In this document: positions 44,813-53,409 of the stretch, one piece after another
Layout of the letters: every line of letters starts with the position of its first letter
Numbering within the stretch: position 1 is the first letter of the stretch
Assembly: GCF_007896845.1 (NCBI RefSeq)
Contig: NZ_VOHS01000017.1
Coordinates: forward strand, 1-64,000
DNA: 64,000 nt
Direction: 5' to 3'
Source of the DNA: Chitinophaga pinensis
Lineage (GTDB): Bacteria; Bacteroidota; Bacteroidia; Chitinophagales; Chitinophagaceae
Notes under the pieces: generated by a model
Told to the model about the DNA's origin: nothing
The model's database searches: none
The model's input: only the letters and a program-made list of their open reading frames with translations
Made by a program: the position numbers and the translations under genes

Positions 44813-45700
44813 TTATTTTAATCTATTTCTCGTGTCTATTCCCCACAACAACTTATTCCGCAATGTATGCAGAAAATTGCTATCATCCAGTCTCAAAAGA
44901 CTGATCTTAAAATCTTCTTTTTTGATAGCCAGCTGAACCGTATTATCAATTATTTCCATCCGTGAGTCCAGCGTACATAAAAACTGATCGCTGCGTCCTT
45001 CTACTTCGAATGATATTACATGATTGTCCGGTACAATGACAGGTCTCACATTCAGATTGTGCGGCGCTACCGGGGTGATGACAAAACTGCCTGCATCCGG
45101 AAATACGACTGGTCCGCCACAACTCAGAGAATACCCTGTAGAGCCTGTAGGCGTTGCCACGATCAATCCATCCGACCAATAGGTATTCAGAAACTCACCA
45201 TTCAGGTAAGTATGGATCTTGATCATTGCGGAGGTATCTTTCTTGTGAATGGTAAAGTCATTCAGCGCGTATGGTACATCTCCGAACAATCCTATATTGG
45301 AATCCAGATGCAGTAAGGCACGTCTGTCTACCACATAGGTGCGTTCTTTTAATGCCTGCACAGCGGCATTAATGGCTTCTTTACCGATACTGGCCAGAAA
45401 ACCCAGCCGGCCGAAGTTGATACCTAACACCGGTACATTTGTATCCCTGACATAACAAACGGTATCCAGCAGTGTCCCATCTCCTCCGAGGCTGACGAGG
45501 ATATCTGCTTTGCCGTGCAGGTCGTCTGCACAACAGAATGTGTCAGGCGTTTTACTGAAGCGGATATACGGCGCCAATGATTCGCAGAAAGGTTGGTAAA
45601 TAACAGTCTCCATTTCCTCCCGCGCCAGCTCATCCAATAATAACTGGATAATGGGCAGGTCTTCTTTTACAAATCCCCGGCTGTAAATAGCAATATGCAT
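44813..45700 (-). CDS. nadK: NAD kinase
   Basis: 295 residues. The nucleotide-kinase signature LVSLGGDGTLLDTVCYV (GGDGT) appears near residue 70, then VPVLGINFGRLGFLASIGKEAI, NDFTIHKKDTSAMIKIHTYLNGE, DGLIVATPTGSTGYSLSCGGPVV (the second family block) and ITPVAPHNLNVRPVIVPD. It phosphorylates NAD to NADP. It starts MHIAIYSRGF. DUF6089/uppS/bamA follow on the same strand. Confidence 0.95.
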   Translation of the reverse strand: MHIAIYSRGFVKEDLPIIQLLLDELAREEMETVIYQPFCESLAPYIRFSKTPDTFCCADDLHGKADILVSLGGDGTLLDTVCYVRDTNVPVLGINFGRLGFLASIGKEAINAAVQALKERTYVVDRRALLHLDSNIGLFGDVPYALNDFTIHKKDTSAMIKIHTYLNGEFLNTYWSDGLIVATPTGSTGYSLSCGGPVVFPDAGSFVITPVAPHNLNVRPVIVPDNHVISFEVEGRSDQFLCTLDSRMEIIDNTVQLAIKKEDFKISLLRLDDSNFLHTLRNKLLWGIDTRNRLK

Positions 45701-45922
45701 AATCTGATCTTAGTTGAACCATGGGATACAGCAAAACATCCTTTACCATGGTCAGGCGTAAAAATAGCCTTTTTTAACCTGCCAGTGCCAAATAAAAAAT
45801 GGTGTGACGTACCCGGCCTGATTTCGCTGTTTCGGCAGTACAGCTGATGCATGATTTACGGCATGCTGTAAGAAGTGGTTTTAACGCAGGTGAATATACG
45901 CTCGTCTCCTTCCTTTACTACT

Positions 45923-45981
45923 GCTCAGTAAAAGCGAAACGCATAACGGAGGGTCCGCTATGCGTTTCGCTTTTACTGAGC
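45923..45981. terminator. Very long perfect inverted repeat after the CBS gene
   Basis: A 23-bp perfect arm (45923-45945 with 45959-45981), then one mismatch and a further CGGA/TCCG pair around GGG, ~27 bp paired in total. It lies 12 bp past the CBS stop (45994). There is no clear T run, so it may be a terminator-like or mRNA-protecting element. Confidence 0.65.
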
Positions 45982-45993
45982 ATGGTAGTACAA

Positions 45994-46677
45994 TTACATG
46001 CTGATGTAGTTCATCAGCAGATCATAGTTTTTCTTCAGCAGGTCTTCTTCCTGCTCTTCAGTAATGGTATACTTAATGATGTAATTAAATCTTTCGAAAG
46101 TAGCGACCAGACCATGCAGTTCCTGACGGTTAGTCTTCAGCAGTACTTCGAGGCGACCGGAAGGAAAGGTGATTGTATTCACGCTGAGCAGTGTCACATC
46201 GTTGGACTCCGCAATACGTGCTATTTCACTCAGGCTATAATCGCGCGGATCGATGTCCAGTGCCAGTATACCGCCATGTTCCTTCACACCGTTGTATTGT
46301 GCGAGTGCTGTCAGTAAACTGTCTTTGGTGAGTACGCCAATATATTCTTTTTCATGGCTGATAACGGGCAGCACTGCGAGTTTCATTTCATGAAAAAGGC
46401 GGACTGCTTCAAAGAAGTGTGCATTTTCAGCAACGGCGGGTTTAGGGCCATTATATTCCATGTTTTCCAGAGCAATTTCCGGATCTTCCAGGTCCAGTAT
46501 ATCATCTTCTTCTACCAGTGCCAGATACTTATTCTCCAACACGAGTGGCAACTGCGTCAGATGATATTCATTCATCAGTCGCAGGGCTCTCGAACCTGGA
46601 TCCAGTGGATGCAGAATTGGGACGACGGTTGATATGAGATCTCTTGCCAGCATTGTGTTTGAGCTATTATGATACAA
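45994..46677 (-). CDS. CBS-domain protein with C-terminal ACT-like domain
   Basis: 227 residues. Two CBS motifs span ~10-125: DLISTVVPILHPLDPGSRALRLMNEYHLTQLPLVLENKYLALVEEDDILD, and EAVRLFHEMKLAVLPVISHEKEYIGVLTKDSLLTAL. They are followed by an ACT-like region (~135-205: GGILALDIDPRDYSLSEIARIAESNDVTLLSVNTI ... LEVLLKTNRQELHGLVATFERFNYII). Such proteins bind adenine nucleotides or other small ligands and regulate partners; no partner is evident here. The Met at 46653 (MLARDL) is an alternative start. A 23-bp inverted repeat follows. Confidence 0.85.
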   Translation of the reverse strand: MYHNSSNTMLARDLISTVVPILHPLDPGSRALRLMNEYHLTQLPLVLENKYLALVEEDDILDLEDPEIALENMEYNGPKPAVAENAHFFEAVRLFHEMKLAVLPVISHEKEYIGVLTKDSLLTALAQYNGVKEHGGILALDIDPRDYSLSEIARIAESNDVTLLSVNTITFPSGRLEVLLKTNRQELHGLVATFERFNYIIKYTITEEQEEDLLKKNYDLLMNYISM

Positions 46678-46810
46678 TAATAAGAAAAGAATCGCGAACG
46701 CCGTCCTTACAGGAAAGATTTGTGATAAACGGACATGCTCTCACTTATATACGAAACGCCGGGTCAGAATGGTTTGTTACATGAGAGACAGGGAATCTTT
46801 GCAGAAAAAC

Positions 46811-46844
46811 AAGAGGCTGTCTACCATCCGGTAAACAGCCTCTT
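46811..46844 (-). terminator. Terminator of the alpha/beta hydrolase gene
   Basis: AAGAGGCTGT / ACAGCCTCTT with inner TACC/GGTA around ATCC and one mismatch between. It lies 40 bp past the stop at 46884. Confidence 0.7.
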
Positions 46845-46883
46845 TAATGATGTTATTCGCAAGAAGGTTTGTAGTTTGTTGTT

Positions 46884-47657
46884 TTACTGGTTTTTCAGCT
46901 TCTCAAGAAACGGATGCAGGATCTTGTTGAATTCATCCGGGCGCTCCATCATGGGGGCGTGACCGCATTTATCAATAAAGTGCAGTTCTGAGTTAGGAAT
47001 GAGTTTTTTGAACTCTTCGCCCACCATTGGAGGTGTTACGGTATCGTTCAGGCCCCATACCAGCAGTGTAGGTATTTTGATATCACGCAATTCTTCGCCC
47101 AGGTTATGGCGGATCGCGGATTTTGCCAGGGTAATGATCTTGATTACTTTCAGACGGTTGGTCGTAATATCGAATACTTCATCTACCAGTTCTTTGGTAG
47201 CCATTGCCGGATCATAGAAAGTCAGTTCCGTTTTCTTACGGATATATTCGTAGTCACCGCGTTTAGGATACGTTTCTCCCATACCATTTTCAAACAGTCC
47301 GGAGCTACCGGTCAGTGTCAATGATTTTGTATGCGCTTCCGGATGTTTCAGCAGGTATACCAGTCCTACGTGACCACCCAGAGAGTTACCGAGGAGATGC
47401 ACATTGGTGTATCCCATGGTTTCTATGAACTTGTGCACGTATTTCGCCAGTCCTGATACGGAAGTGTCCAGAATATTCAGATCAAACAGAGGCAAAATCG
47501 GTACTACTACTTTATTGTAGTGCCGGAAGTAATCAATCAGACCGCCAAAGTTGCTCATTGCACCGAACAAACCGTGCAATAATACTAAAGGCTCCCCCTC
47601 TCCTTCCTCAATGAATTTAAACTTTCCCTGTGTTTTTATTTCGTAAACCATTGCCAA
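46884..47657 (-). CDS. Alpha/beta-fold hydrolase
   Basis: 257 residues, no signal peptide. The oxyanion-hole motif is LLHGLFGAMSNFGG (~29). The nucleophile elbow is LLGNSLGGHVG (Ser ~93), the Asp is in LLVWGLNDTVTPP (~205) and the catalytic His in DKCGHAPMMERPDEF (~233). The family includes esterases, C-C hydrolases and haloperoxidase-like enzymes; the substrate cannot be read from the sequence. The Met at residue 3 (MVYEIKTQ) is an alternative start. It lies 66 bp downstream of cvpA's end on the same strand. Confidence 0.88.
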   Translation of the reverse strand: MAMVYEIKTQGKFKFIEEGEGEPLVLLHGLFGAMSNFGGLIDYFRHYNKVVVPILPLFDLNILDTSVSGLAKYVHKFIETMGYTNVHLLGNSLGGHVGLVYLLKHPEAHTKSLTLTGSSGLFENGMGETYPKRGDYEYIRKKTELTFYDPAMATKELVDEVFDITTNRLKVIKIITLAKSAIRHNLGEELRDIKIPTLLVWGLNDTVTPPMVGEEFKKLIPNSELHFIDKCGHAPMMERPDEFNKILHPFLEKLKNQ

Positions 47658-47722
47658 AGCTTGAAAGTCAATTTTGCGCTAAAATAATTCTTTTTATTAA
47701 TTCAAATAATCTTTGAAGCGAG

Positions 47723-48265
47723 CTAAGTAGCTTGTATTTCCTTCGCCGCGTTGTCAAAAAATGACTGAAGATTTTCGAACATATCCCTGAAGATGGGAAC
47801 AATTTTACCCCATGCATTCATCACTACCGGACCAAGAGGCTCTATGTAGGGGTATACTACAGATTGCATCTTTATTTCCGGGCTTAACCAATATAATTGA
47901 TTGGCGATCCATAATAGGATGCTATAAACAGTGATAAAGATAGCACTATATAATATAATTCCACCTAATTTGTTTAACCAACCCATCATTGCGGCCTCTA
48001 CCATGGTCTGAATAAGTGTGGCTCCAAACCTCACCAGAAATACGACGCCAACAAAGAGTGCGATGAAGCACAGTACGGGTAGCCATTTTGTGTGGATATT
48101 CCAGTGTTCCTGGGCGTAGAGGGCCGTCACAGTGGTTAATTTCAACGCGGCTGCCAGTCCCAGGGTTACCGCAATAAAGGAGAAAACGGCTACGATCAGC
48201 CCACGGCTATAACCCTTATAAATGGCTAATACCATCAGGATAGCAAAAACTATGTCAATGCCCAT
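47723..48265 (-). CDS. CvpA-family membrane protein
   Basis: 180 residues with four hydrophobic segments: IDIVFAILMVLAIYKGYSRGL, AVFSFIAVTLGLAAALKL, WLPVLCFIALFVGVVFLVRF and LGGIILYSAIFITVYSILLWIA. The last is preceded by the family-typical LNKLGG. The N-terminal D-x-x-x-[AL]-x-x-x-x-x-x-G-x-x-RG-L pattern is characteristic of CvpA (colicin V production) proteins, whose role is linked to envelope integrity but is not fully defined. It lies 86 bp downstream of the YqeY gene and probably belongs to the gldC-yqeY-cvpA unit. Confidence 0.85.
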   Translation of the reverse strand: MGIDIVFAILMVLAIYKGYSRGLIVAVFSFIAVTLGLAAALKLTTVTALYAQEHWNIHTKWLPVLCFIALFVGVVFLVRFGATLIQTMVEAAMMGWLNKLGGIILYSAIFITVYSILLWIANQLYWLSPEIKMQSVVYPYIEPLGPVVMNAWGKIVPIFRDMFENLQSFFDNAAKEIQAT

Positions 48266-48351
48266 GATTTCAATAGGATAAAGAAGGGAAAAAACAGAAC
48301 CGGCTTTGCTTATCCGTTTACGATCTGCCTGAGCCGGTCCTGTTGCTGCAA

Positions 48352-48804
48352 TTATTTGGCTAACAACTCTTTCACCATTGTGGAAATAGCTTTACCATCG
48401 GCCTTACCGGCCAGTTGTTTGGAAGCTACACCCATCACCTTACCCATATCGGCAGGTGAACTGGCGCCTGTTGTTGCGATGATCTCAGTAATAACGGCTT
48501 TCAATTCAGCCTCATCCATCTGCTTAGGCAGATATCTTTCGATCACAACCAGCTCTTCTTCTTCTTTCACTGCCAGGTCTTCACGGTTCTGCTGACGGAA
48601 GATCTCCAGAGAGTCTTTCCGCTGCTTCGCCAGTTTCTGCAAGAGTTTAGTCTCGTCAGCCTCTGTCAGTTCTGCTCCACCACCTTCTGCTGTTTTGGCC
48701 AGCAATACAGCAGCTTTGATAGCGCGGAGTGCACGCAATTCAGCTTCGCTTTTTGCCAGCATCGCTGCTTTGATAGCAGCATTGATATTTAATTCTAATG
48801 ACAT
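48352..48804 (-). CDS. GatB/YqeY-domain protein
   Basis: 150 residues, the usual length. It begins LELNINAAIKAAMLAKSEAELRALRAIKAAVLLAKTAEG, then LLQKLAKQRKDSLEIFRQQNREDLAVKEEEELVVIERYLPKQM, and closes with ASSPADMGKVMGVASKQLAGKADGKAISTMVKELL, the YqeY fold that is shared with the tRNA-binding tail of GatB. The role is unclear; it may be linked to tRNA-dependent amidation. gldC lies 24 bp upstream. Confidence 0.92.
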   Translation of the reverse strand: MSLELNINAAIKAAMLAKSEAELRALRAIKAAVLLAKTAEGGGAELTEADETKLLQKLAKQRKDSLEIFRQQNREDLAVKEEEELVVIERYLPKQMDEAELKAVITEIIATTGASSPADMGKVMGVASKQLAGKADGKAISTMVKELLAK

Positions 48805-48828
48805 ATGTGGTTGTTTTAAGGTTATGGC

Positions 48829-49179
48829 TTATTGTTGTTCCAGCTTCTGCTTCTCTTCAAATTTCTTAAAGAAGTCTTTTGCAAAAGCACGGAGGTCATC
48901 CGCCTGATCCTTGTATGGAGTTGCACGCTGGTAGGTATCAGCCATGGTCATCATGGTCTGATAAAAGAAATCTGCCATTTCATCCACCATCATTTGTTTA
49001 GTCCATAAATCTATACGCAGAGCGGTTTTATCACCACCATCCCAGAAAGCGACCATCATTGCTTTGGCCTCCTGGAAACGGTCCGCTTCAGAGCTGTCTG
49101 TTGCTCTCCATTCTATCTTCTCAGGTACCCGGTCATTATCCAGTCCCACCTGAATCTGTATGGTAGATGTCTTTCCCAT
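48829..49179 (-). CDS. gldC: Gliding motility protein GldC
   Basis: 116 residues from 49179 (MGKTSTIQIQVGLDNDRVPEKIEW); an ATG five codons earlier (49194) is also possible. GldC signature features are KIEWRATDSSEADRFQEAKAMMVAFWDGGDKTALRIDLWTKQMMVDEMADFFYQTMMTMADTYQRAT, followed by a Lys/Glu-rich helix. It is a small cytoplasmic protein conserved in Bacteroidota and associated with gliding and type IX secretion genes, though found here without them. A TAnnTTTG box lies upstream. Confidence 0.9.
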   Translation of the reverse strand: MGKTSTIQIQVGLDNDRVPEKIEWRATDSSEADRFQEAKAMMVAFWDGGDKTALRIDLWTKQMMVDEMADFFYQTMMTMADTYQRATPYKDQADDLRAFAKDFFKKFEEKQKLEQQ

Positions 49180-49207
49180 GATATTTGTTCCCAAATTTTA
49201 AGAACCG

Positions 49208-49215
49208 CAAATTTA
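49208..49215 (-). promoter_or_regulatory. -7 box of the gldC-yqeY-cvpA unit
   Basis: Minus strand TAAATTTG (TAnnTTTG), ending 29 bp before the gldC ATG at 49179. No clear -33 TTG. Confidence 0.45.
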
Positions 49216-49227
49216 GGTATTAATTGC

Positions 49228-50322
49228 CTAATCTGTTATCAGCACGTCCGGGGCTGTCGCCCAGTCAGCTTTTTTAATATTTCCCAGTAAGCGGCTTCGC
49301 AGTTGTTCGTCTTTGTATAGCAGGCACATCTTATCAGCCAGATCTTCCAGACTTTCCGGATCAGCAAACAAAACCGCCTCTCCGCCTGCTTCTCTTGCGG
49401 CAGCGCCATTCAGCGCAATTACCGGTACTTCGCTTTGCATAGCCGCATAGACCGGCATCGCCACCCCTTCAAAACGGGGCGGATATACCAGAGCATAAGC
49501 GCCTGCTATGAGCTTTGCCAGTTCTGCCTGATCTACCTCAGGCAGCAGTATCACATCATTCCTGTATTTGTAGGAGGCCAACGCTTCTGTGATCTCATTG
49601 CCTGCGGTCGTTTGTCTTCCTATTAACAATAATTTCATATTGGAATGCAGGCGACGCTTCAGAGCTGAAAATGCTTTCAGCAGAGGCATGAGGTTGTTTC
49701 TCGGATGCACGCTGCCTACTACGGCAAAGTATTCCACACGACCGGCATAAGTCTCTTTCACTTCCTCTCTCGCCTCCCATTCCAGAGGATGATAACTTGC
49801 ATCAACCGCCGGTTTCAGCACTTTAAGCTTCGCGGCGGCCTCGGGTGCATACTGTAATACATCCTTTTCAAGGGTATCGGACAGCACGATCACTTTTTTT
49901 GCCTGCCTGATATATTTAATCAGGTTTTTCTGCAGAAAACGCTGTTCCGCAGCCGGTATCCCTACTGCGCCATGCAAAAAGCCCATATCGCTGATCAACA
50001 GCTGAGCTGGTATTTTACTTCTTAACGGCAATTGCCCATCCAATCCGAGGAACAGATCCAGTTGTTGCTTTTTCATGGCACGGACCAGCTTCCACTCCAG
50101 CCATATGTAACGACGCCAGACCTGTGTCCCGCTGAGGGGTATCACAATAGTCGTCACATTACCCGGCCATTGTATGGCAACTGATGGGGTCTGATCAAAG
50201 AAGAGGATAAACTGGTGTTCCGGATGGTGGTTACATAGTCCCAACAATAAATCCCTGGCTATATTACCCGTGTCAGCAGGCGTATCCCGCAGTACACAGG
50301 AAGCATTCACTCCTATACGCAT
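49228..50322 (-). CDS. Glycosyltransferase family 4 (GT-B)
   Basis: 364 residues. The N-terminal domain starts MRIGVNASCVLRDTPADTGNIARDLLLGL. The C-terminal domain has YFAVVGSVHPRNNLMPLLKAFSALKRRLHSNMKLLLIG, then ILLPEVDQAELAKLIAGAYALVYPPRFEGVAMPVYAAMQSEVPVIALNG, the E-x7-E donor-binding region (FEGVAMPVYAAM). Members transfer a sugar from a nucleotide donor with retention, often in lipopolysaccharide or exopolysaccharide synthesis. It stands alone; a TAnnTTTG box (50349-50356) precedes it. Acceptor and donor are unknown. Confidence 0.9.
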   Translation of the reverse strand: MRIGVNASCVLRDTPADTGNIARDLLLGLCNHHPEHQFILFFDQTPSVAIQWPGNVTTIVIPLSGTQVWRRYIWLEWKLVRAMKKQQLDLFLGLDGQLPLRSKIPAQLLISDMGFLHGAVGIPAAEQRFLQKNLIKYIRQAKKVIVLSDTLEKDVLQYAPEAAAKLKVLKPAVDASYHPLEWEAREEVKETYAGRVEYFAVVGSVHPRNNLMPLLKAFSALKRRLHSNMKLLLIGRQTTAGNEITEALASYKYRNDVILLPEVDQAELAKLIAGAYALVYPPRFEGVAMPVYAAMQSEVPVIALNGAAAREAGGEAVLFADPESLEDLADKMCLLYKDEQLRSRLLGNIKKADWATAPDVLITD

Positions 50323-50348
50323 AAATTTGGCTGCTTATTCTGCAGGTG

Positions 50349-50356
50349 CAAAACTA
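50349..50356 (-). promoter_or_regulatory. -7 box of the GT4 gene
   Basis: Minus strand TAGTTTTG (TAnnTTTG), ending 27 bp before the ATG at 50322. Confidence 0.4.
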
Positions 50357-50448
50357 GAAAGAAATAAAGACTACGAAGGTATAAATACCCGCTATGGCAG
50401 TTAAAATAGTATTAAAAAGCTGGTATTCGAGGGTATTGCTTTCATAAC

Positions 50449-50492
50449 GCTTATTCGTCGCTAACTCGTCACTAATTCGTCGCTTGTTCGTC
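50449..50492. repeat. Four tandem 11-bp repeats (RCTNRYTCGTC-like)
   Basis: GCTTATTCGTC, GCTAACTCGTC, ACTAATTCGTC and GCTTGTTCGTC follow one another without gaps, all ending TCGTC. They lie between the terminator of the lipoprotein gene and the GT4 promoter. Confidence 0.8.
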
Positions 50493-50503
50493 CAATACCT
50501 AAA

Positions 50504-50543
50504 ATAAAAGCCGGACCCTTATTGGTAGCGGATCCGGCTTTTA
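50504..50543. terminator. Terminator of the lipoprotein gene
   Basis: ATAAAAGCCGGA / TCCGGCTTTTAT, 12-bp perfect outer stem with a 16-nt loop that can pair further (CC/GG). It lies 32 bp past the stop at 50575. Confidence 0.7.
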
Positions 50544-50574
50544 TCTGATATTTTTATCTGATACTATATTAACA

Positions 50575-50997
50575 TTATTCTTCTGACTTATTGGTAATCC
50601 AGAAGGTCTTTACCACCACATTCTTGTCGTTACCTTCGGAGGTGATAGTAATGGTTACTTTCACCGTACGGATGGGCTGCAGTCCTATCAGCGTTACATT
50701 GATAACACTGTCTTTAGAAGGCGCCACCGGATTCTGTGGGAATACAATTCCACCCGGATCAGTAATAACGTCTACTTTCACGTTAACACCTTTTTCAGGC
50801 ATTTTTGAAGAGACTTTTACCTGAAAAGTGTAACTCTCGCCGGGAGCAGCGGTATACTGACCTTCTGCTACGTTTTCCAACGACACCTTCAGGCCTTCTT
50901 CTTCAGGTTTAGGTTCAATGGCTCCTTTTTTGCCGCAGGATGTAAATGTCAGCCCGAGGAAAGCCAGTACAATAAAGAGATATGATTTCAAAGGCAT
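50575..50997 (-). CDS. Hypothetical lipoprotein with Ig-like beta domain
   Basis: 140 residues. A lipoprotein signal has lipobox TFTSC (Cys ~21), then a Lys/Glu/Pro-rich linker and a single beta-sandwich-like region (SYTFQVKVSSKMPEKGVNVKVDVITDPGGIVFPQN ... VINVTLIGLQPIRTVKVTITITSEGNDKNVVVKTFWITN). The alternating hydrophobic strands suggest an Ig/fibronectin-type fold, but no family is recognised. It follows the OppC-like permease gene by 56 bp on the same strand and may belong to that unit. It would be anchored to a membrane facing the periplasm or the surface. Confidence 0.65.
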   Translation of the reverse strand: MPLKSYLFIVLAFLGLTFTSCGKKGAIEPKPEEEGLKVSLENVAEGQYTAAPGESYTFQVKVSSKMPEKGVNVKVDVITDPGGIVFPQNPVAPSKDSVINVTLIGLQPIRTVKVTITITSEGNDKNVVVKTFWITNKSEE

Positions 50998-51053
50998 AGT
51001 AAAAAATTATGGATAAAGTAAAATTAACTGTTTTTATAATGCGATCCAAGTGT

Positions 51054-52199
51054 TCACTGTCTCACATCCATTGCATCGCGCAACCCGTTTCCTAACAGAT
51101 TAAACGCCAATACCATGATCATAATCGCCAATCCCGGAATTAATGCAAGCATGGGGTTATGGGTAATGATAAAGTTATAATTCTCTTTGATCATCAGGCC
51201 CCAGGAAGGCTGTGGTGGTTGCACCCCCACTCCGAGGAAACTCAGGCCGGCTTCTATCACAATAGCGGTGGCGAAGTTACCGGCTGCCACGACCATTACA
51301 GGCCCCAGAATATTAGGTAGTATATGCCGCACTATCGTACGTGTGTGTCCATAACCAAGGGCTTTTGTGGCTTCTATGAAAGGCAGTTCCCGCAGAGCTA
51401 ATACCTGTCCCCTGATAATTCTGGCCACATTTACCCACATGGTCAGTCCGACTGCTATAAATACCTGCCAGAACCCCTTACCCAAAGCCAGTGTAATAGC
51501 GAACACCAACAACAGAGTAGGCACAGACCATATTACATTTACTCCCCACATGACCACATCATCTGTTACACCACGGAAATAACCGGCTATGGCACCCAGC
51601 AGTATACCGATGGTCAGAGAGATGATCACAGCAATACAGCCCACACTCAGACTGACTCTCGTTCCCACCAGCAGCCGGCTTAGAATATCCCTGCCAAATT
51701 TATCGGTTCCCAGCCGGTAGGTACGTTCCTGTATATGATGTGCCCTGATCGCTTCCTGCCATTCCTTTACATGTTCTCCCACGGGTATTTCTTTTGCAAA
51801 TAATACCTTGCTGAGACTATATTTTTCCACGGCAGTTTCTTCTTCGTCCAGATATCGGTTCACCACAAGGGAATCGCCCTGAAAATGCCATTCCCGGATG
51901 GGAATATAGCTAAGTGTATCCGGCTGTCCGTTCATCATGCGGGAAAAGAAGTTGACACCTGTTGATTCCCGGTCCTGTTTCAAAGCCAGCAGGCGCAGGT
52001 GAAAACCGGGCTTTTGTCCGCCGGCTTCCAGTAACATCCTGTTTGCATACGGCGTACCATCAGGCGCAATGACATACGCCAGTATACTCACAATGATGGC
52101 CAGTATGATCAACAGCATTCCTGCCACAGCGCCTTTATTGCGCCGCAGCCGTTTCCAGGCCTGACGGCCGAAAGAAGTATTGCTGTTATTGAGAGACAT
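51054..52199 (-). CDS. ABC transporter permease, OppC/DppC type, with large periplasmic insertion
   Basis: 381 residues. The N-terminal helix (GAVAGMLLIILAIIVSILAYVIAPDG) is followed by ~110 residues of soluble sequence (~50-160), longer than in proteobacterial OppC, then HIQERTYRLGTDKFGRDILSRLLVGTRVSLSVG, the standard OppC entry. Five more helices follow. The EAA loop for the ATPase is EATKALGYGHTRTIVRHILPN, and the closing EAGLSFLGVGVQPPQPSWGLMIKENY is diagnostic. It is part of a peptide/nickel-type importer, but no OppB, ATPase or binding-protein gene is nearby. It starts 4 bp after the end of the GT2 gene. Confidence 0.9.
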   Translation of the reverse strand: MSLNNSNTSFGRQAWKRLRRNKGAVAGMLLIILAIIVSILAYVIAPDGTPYANRMLLEAGGQKPGFHLRLLALKQDRESTGVNFFSRMMNGQPDTLSYIPIREWHFQGDSLVVNRYLDEEETAVEKYSLSKVLFAKEIPVGEHVKEWQEAIRAHHIQERTYRLGTDKFGRDILSRLLVGTRVSLSVGCIAVIISLTIGILLGAIAGYFRGVTDDVVMWGVNVIWSVPTLLLVFAITLALGKGFWQVFIAVGLTMWVNVARIIRGQVLALRELPFIEATKALGYGHTRTIVRHILPNILGPVMVVAAGNFATAIVIEAGLSFLGVGVQPPQPSWGLMIKENYNFIITHNPMLALIPGLAIMIMVLAFNLLGNGLRDAMDVRQ

Positions 52200-52203
52200 G
52201 CTG

Positions 52204-53357
52204 TTATTTAACTTTTCTGCCTTTCCACTGATAAGAACCGAACTTACCCAACCAACCTGCTACTACAATGTAAGGAATATGAAATAACTGTCCGGGTATA
52301 AACCGCGACAATAGTGAAGTTTTGTCGAAGAAACGGGCTACCGGTATCAGGAAATAAAATTCCACCAGTACTTTATAAATGAGCAGTCCCAGCATCCACA
52401 GGCGTAATCCCGGTATAAACAAGGCCGCGATGCCTGCCAGCAGGATACCCACATTCCAGAAATATACCAGTGCCAGCACCCATATCAGTCGTTTGTCATC
52501 ATACTTATCTGCTTTGGAAGACCAACGGATACGCTGGTTCATAAACGCTTTAAAGGTATCTACCGGCAGTGTACGCACGATGGCGTCTTCTGTTTTCATG
52601 TATAACACGCCCTCGGGATATGCGCGATATATCTTAAACATCAGCAGCATATCATCTCCTGAAGCGATATTATCAATCCCTTTGAATCCGCCTACCTCAT
52701 AAAAAACCTTGCGCTCGTATGCGAGGTTAGCGCCATTACACATGGTACCTGATTTCAAAGCAGCCAGGGCACCTGTTATGCCCTGCATGGTCATAAAGTC
52801 GAGTGATTGCAATGCTTTGAAGAAGTTATCTTCTTTATGGAAACTCACAGGAGCTGCGATAAATTTAGGCTGATAGGTTTCATAAAACTGCACCATCCGC
52901 ATGATCCACTCCGGTCCCATTTCACAGTCCGCATCCGTTGTCATAATGATATCGCCGGTGGCACGTTCCACAGCCATTTCAATGGCTTTTTCTTATAGGA
53001 ATTGAGTCGCTGTTCTGCACTCAGGTGCTGACTCAATTGTAACAGGCGTACATTGGATGCCGGGAAGTTGCGTACTGCGTCTGCGGTTCCATCCGTAGAA
53101 AAATCATCAATCACAATCACCTCAAACAGTTCTGCCGGGTAGGTCTGGGCCTTCAATGCCTGCAACAGAGGGGGCAGATTATCTTCTTCATCTCTTGCGG
53201 GAATGATCACAGTTACTTTTGTGCGGCCGCTTATCGGGTTAACGGGCTTAAAAGATTGCAGCCTTTTCCAGCCTTCTCCATAACGAAACATCAGATAACC
53301 ATAAATAATACCTAACAGAGACAAGATCGATAGAATAATGTACATAAACTGCTTCAT
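52204..53357 (-). pseudogene. Membrane glycosyltransferase family 2, one frameshift
   Basis: An N-terminal helix (FMYIILSILSLLGIIYGYLMF) is followed by the GT-A core: KVTVIIPARDEEDNLPPLLQALKAQTYP, EVIVIDDFSTDGTADAVRNF, then a break. Adding one A to the A5 run complementary to 52987-52991 joins LNSYKKK to AIEMAVERATGDIIMTTDADCEMGPEWI (the DAD/DxD metal motif), QSLDFMTMQGITGAL, NGANLAYERKVFYEVGGF and QRIRWSSKADKY (the QxxRW motif). Two to three C-terminal helices follow. Repaired length is ~384 residues. These motifs indicate a processive or lipid-linked inverting transferase. It precedes the ABC permease by 4 bp. The lesion looks like a homopolymer error. Confidence 0.85.
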
Positions 53358-53409
53358 TAGGCTGCGGCTTTGTGTAACCTGCAGCGGATGGTATGTTGTT
53401 GTTGATTGA

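Noticed and set aside
45923-45981. The 23-bp inverted repeat as an insertion-sequence end or MITE
   Set aside because: No target-site duplication or transposase seen and no second copy in the window; kept only as a hairpin.
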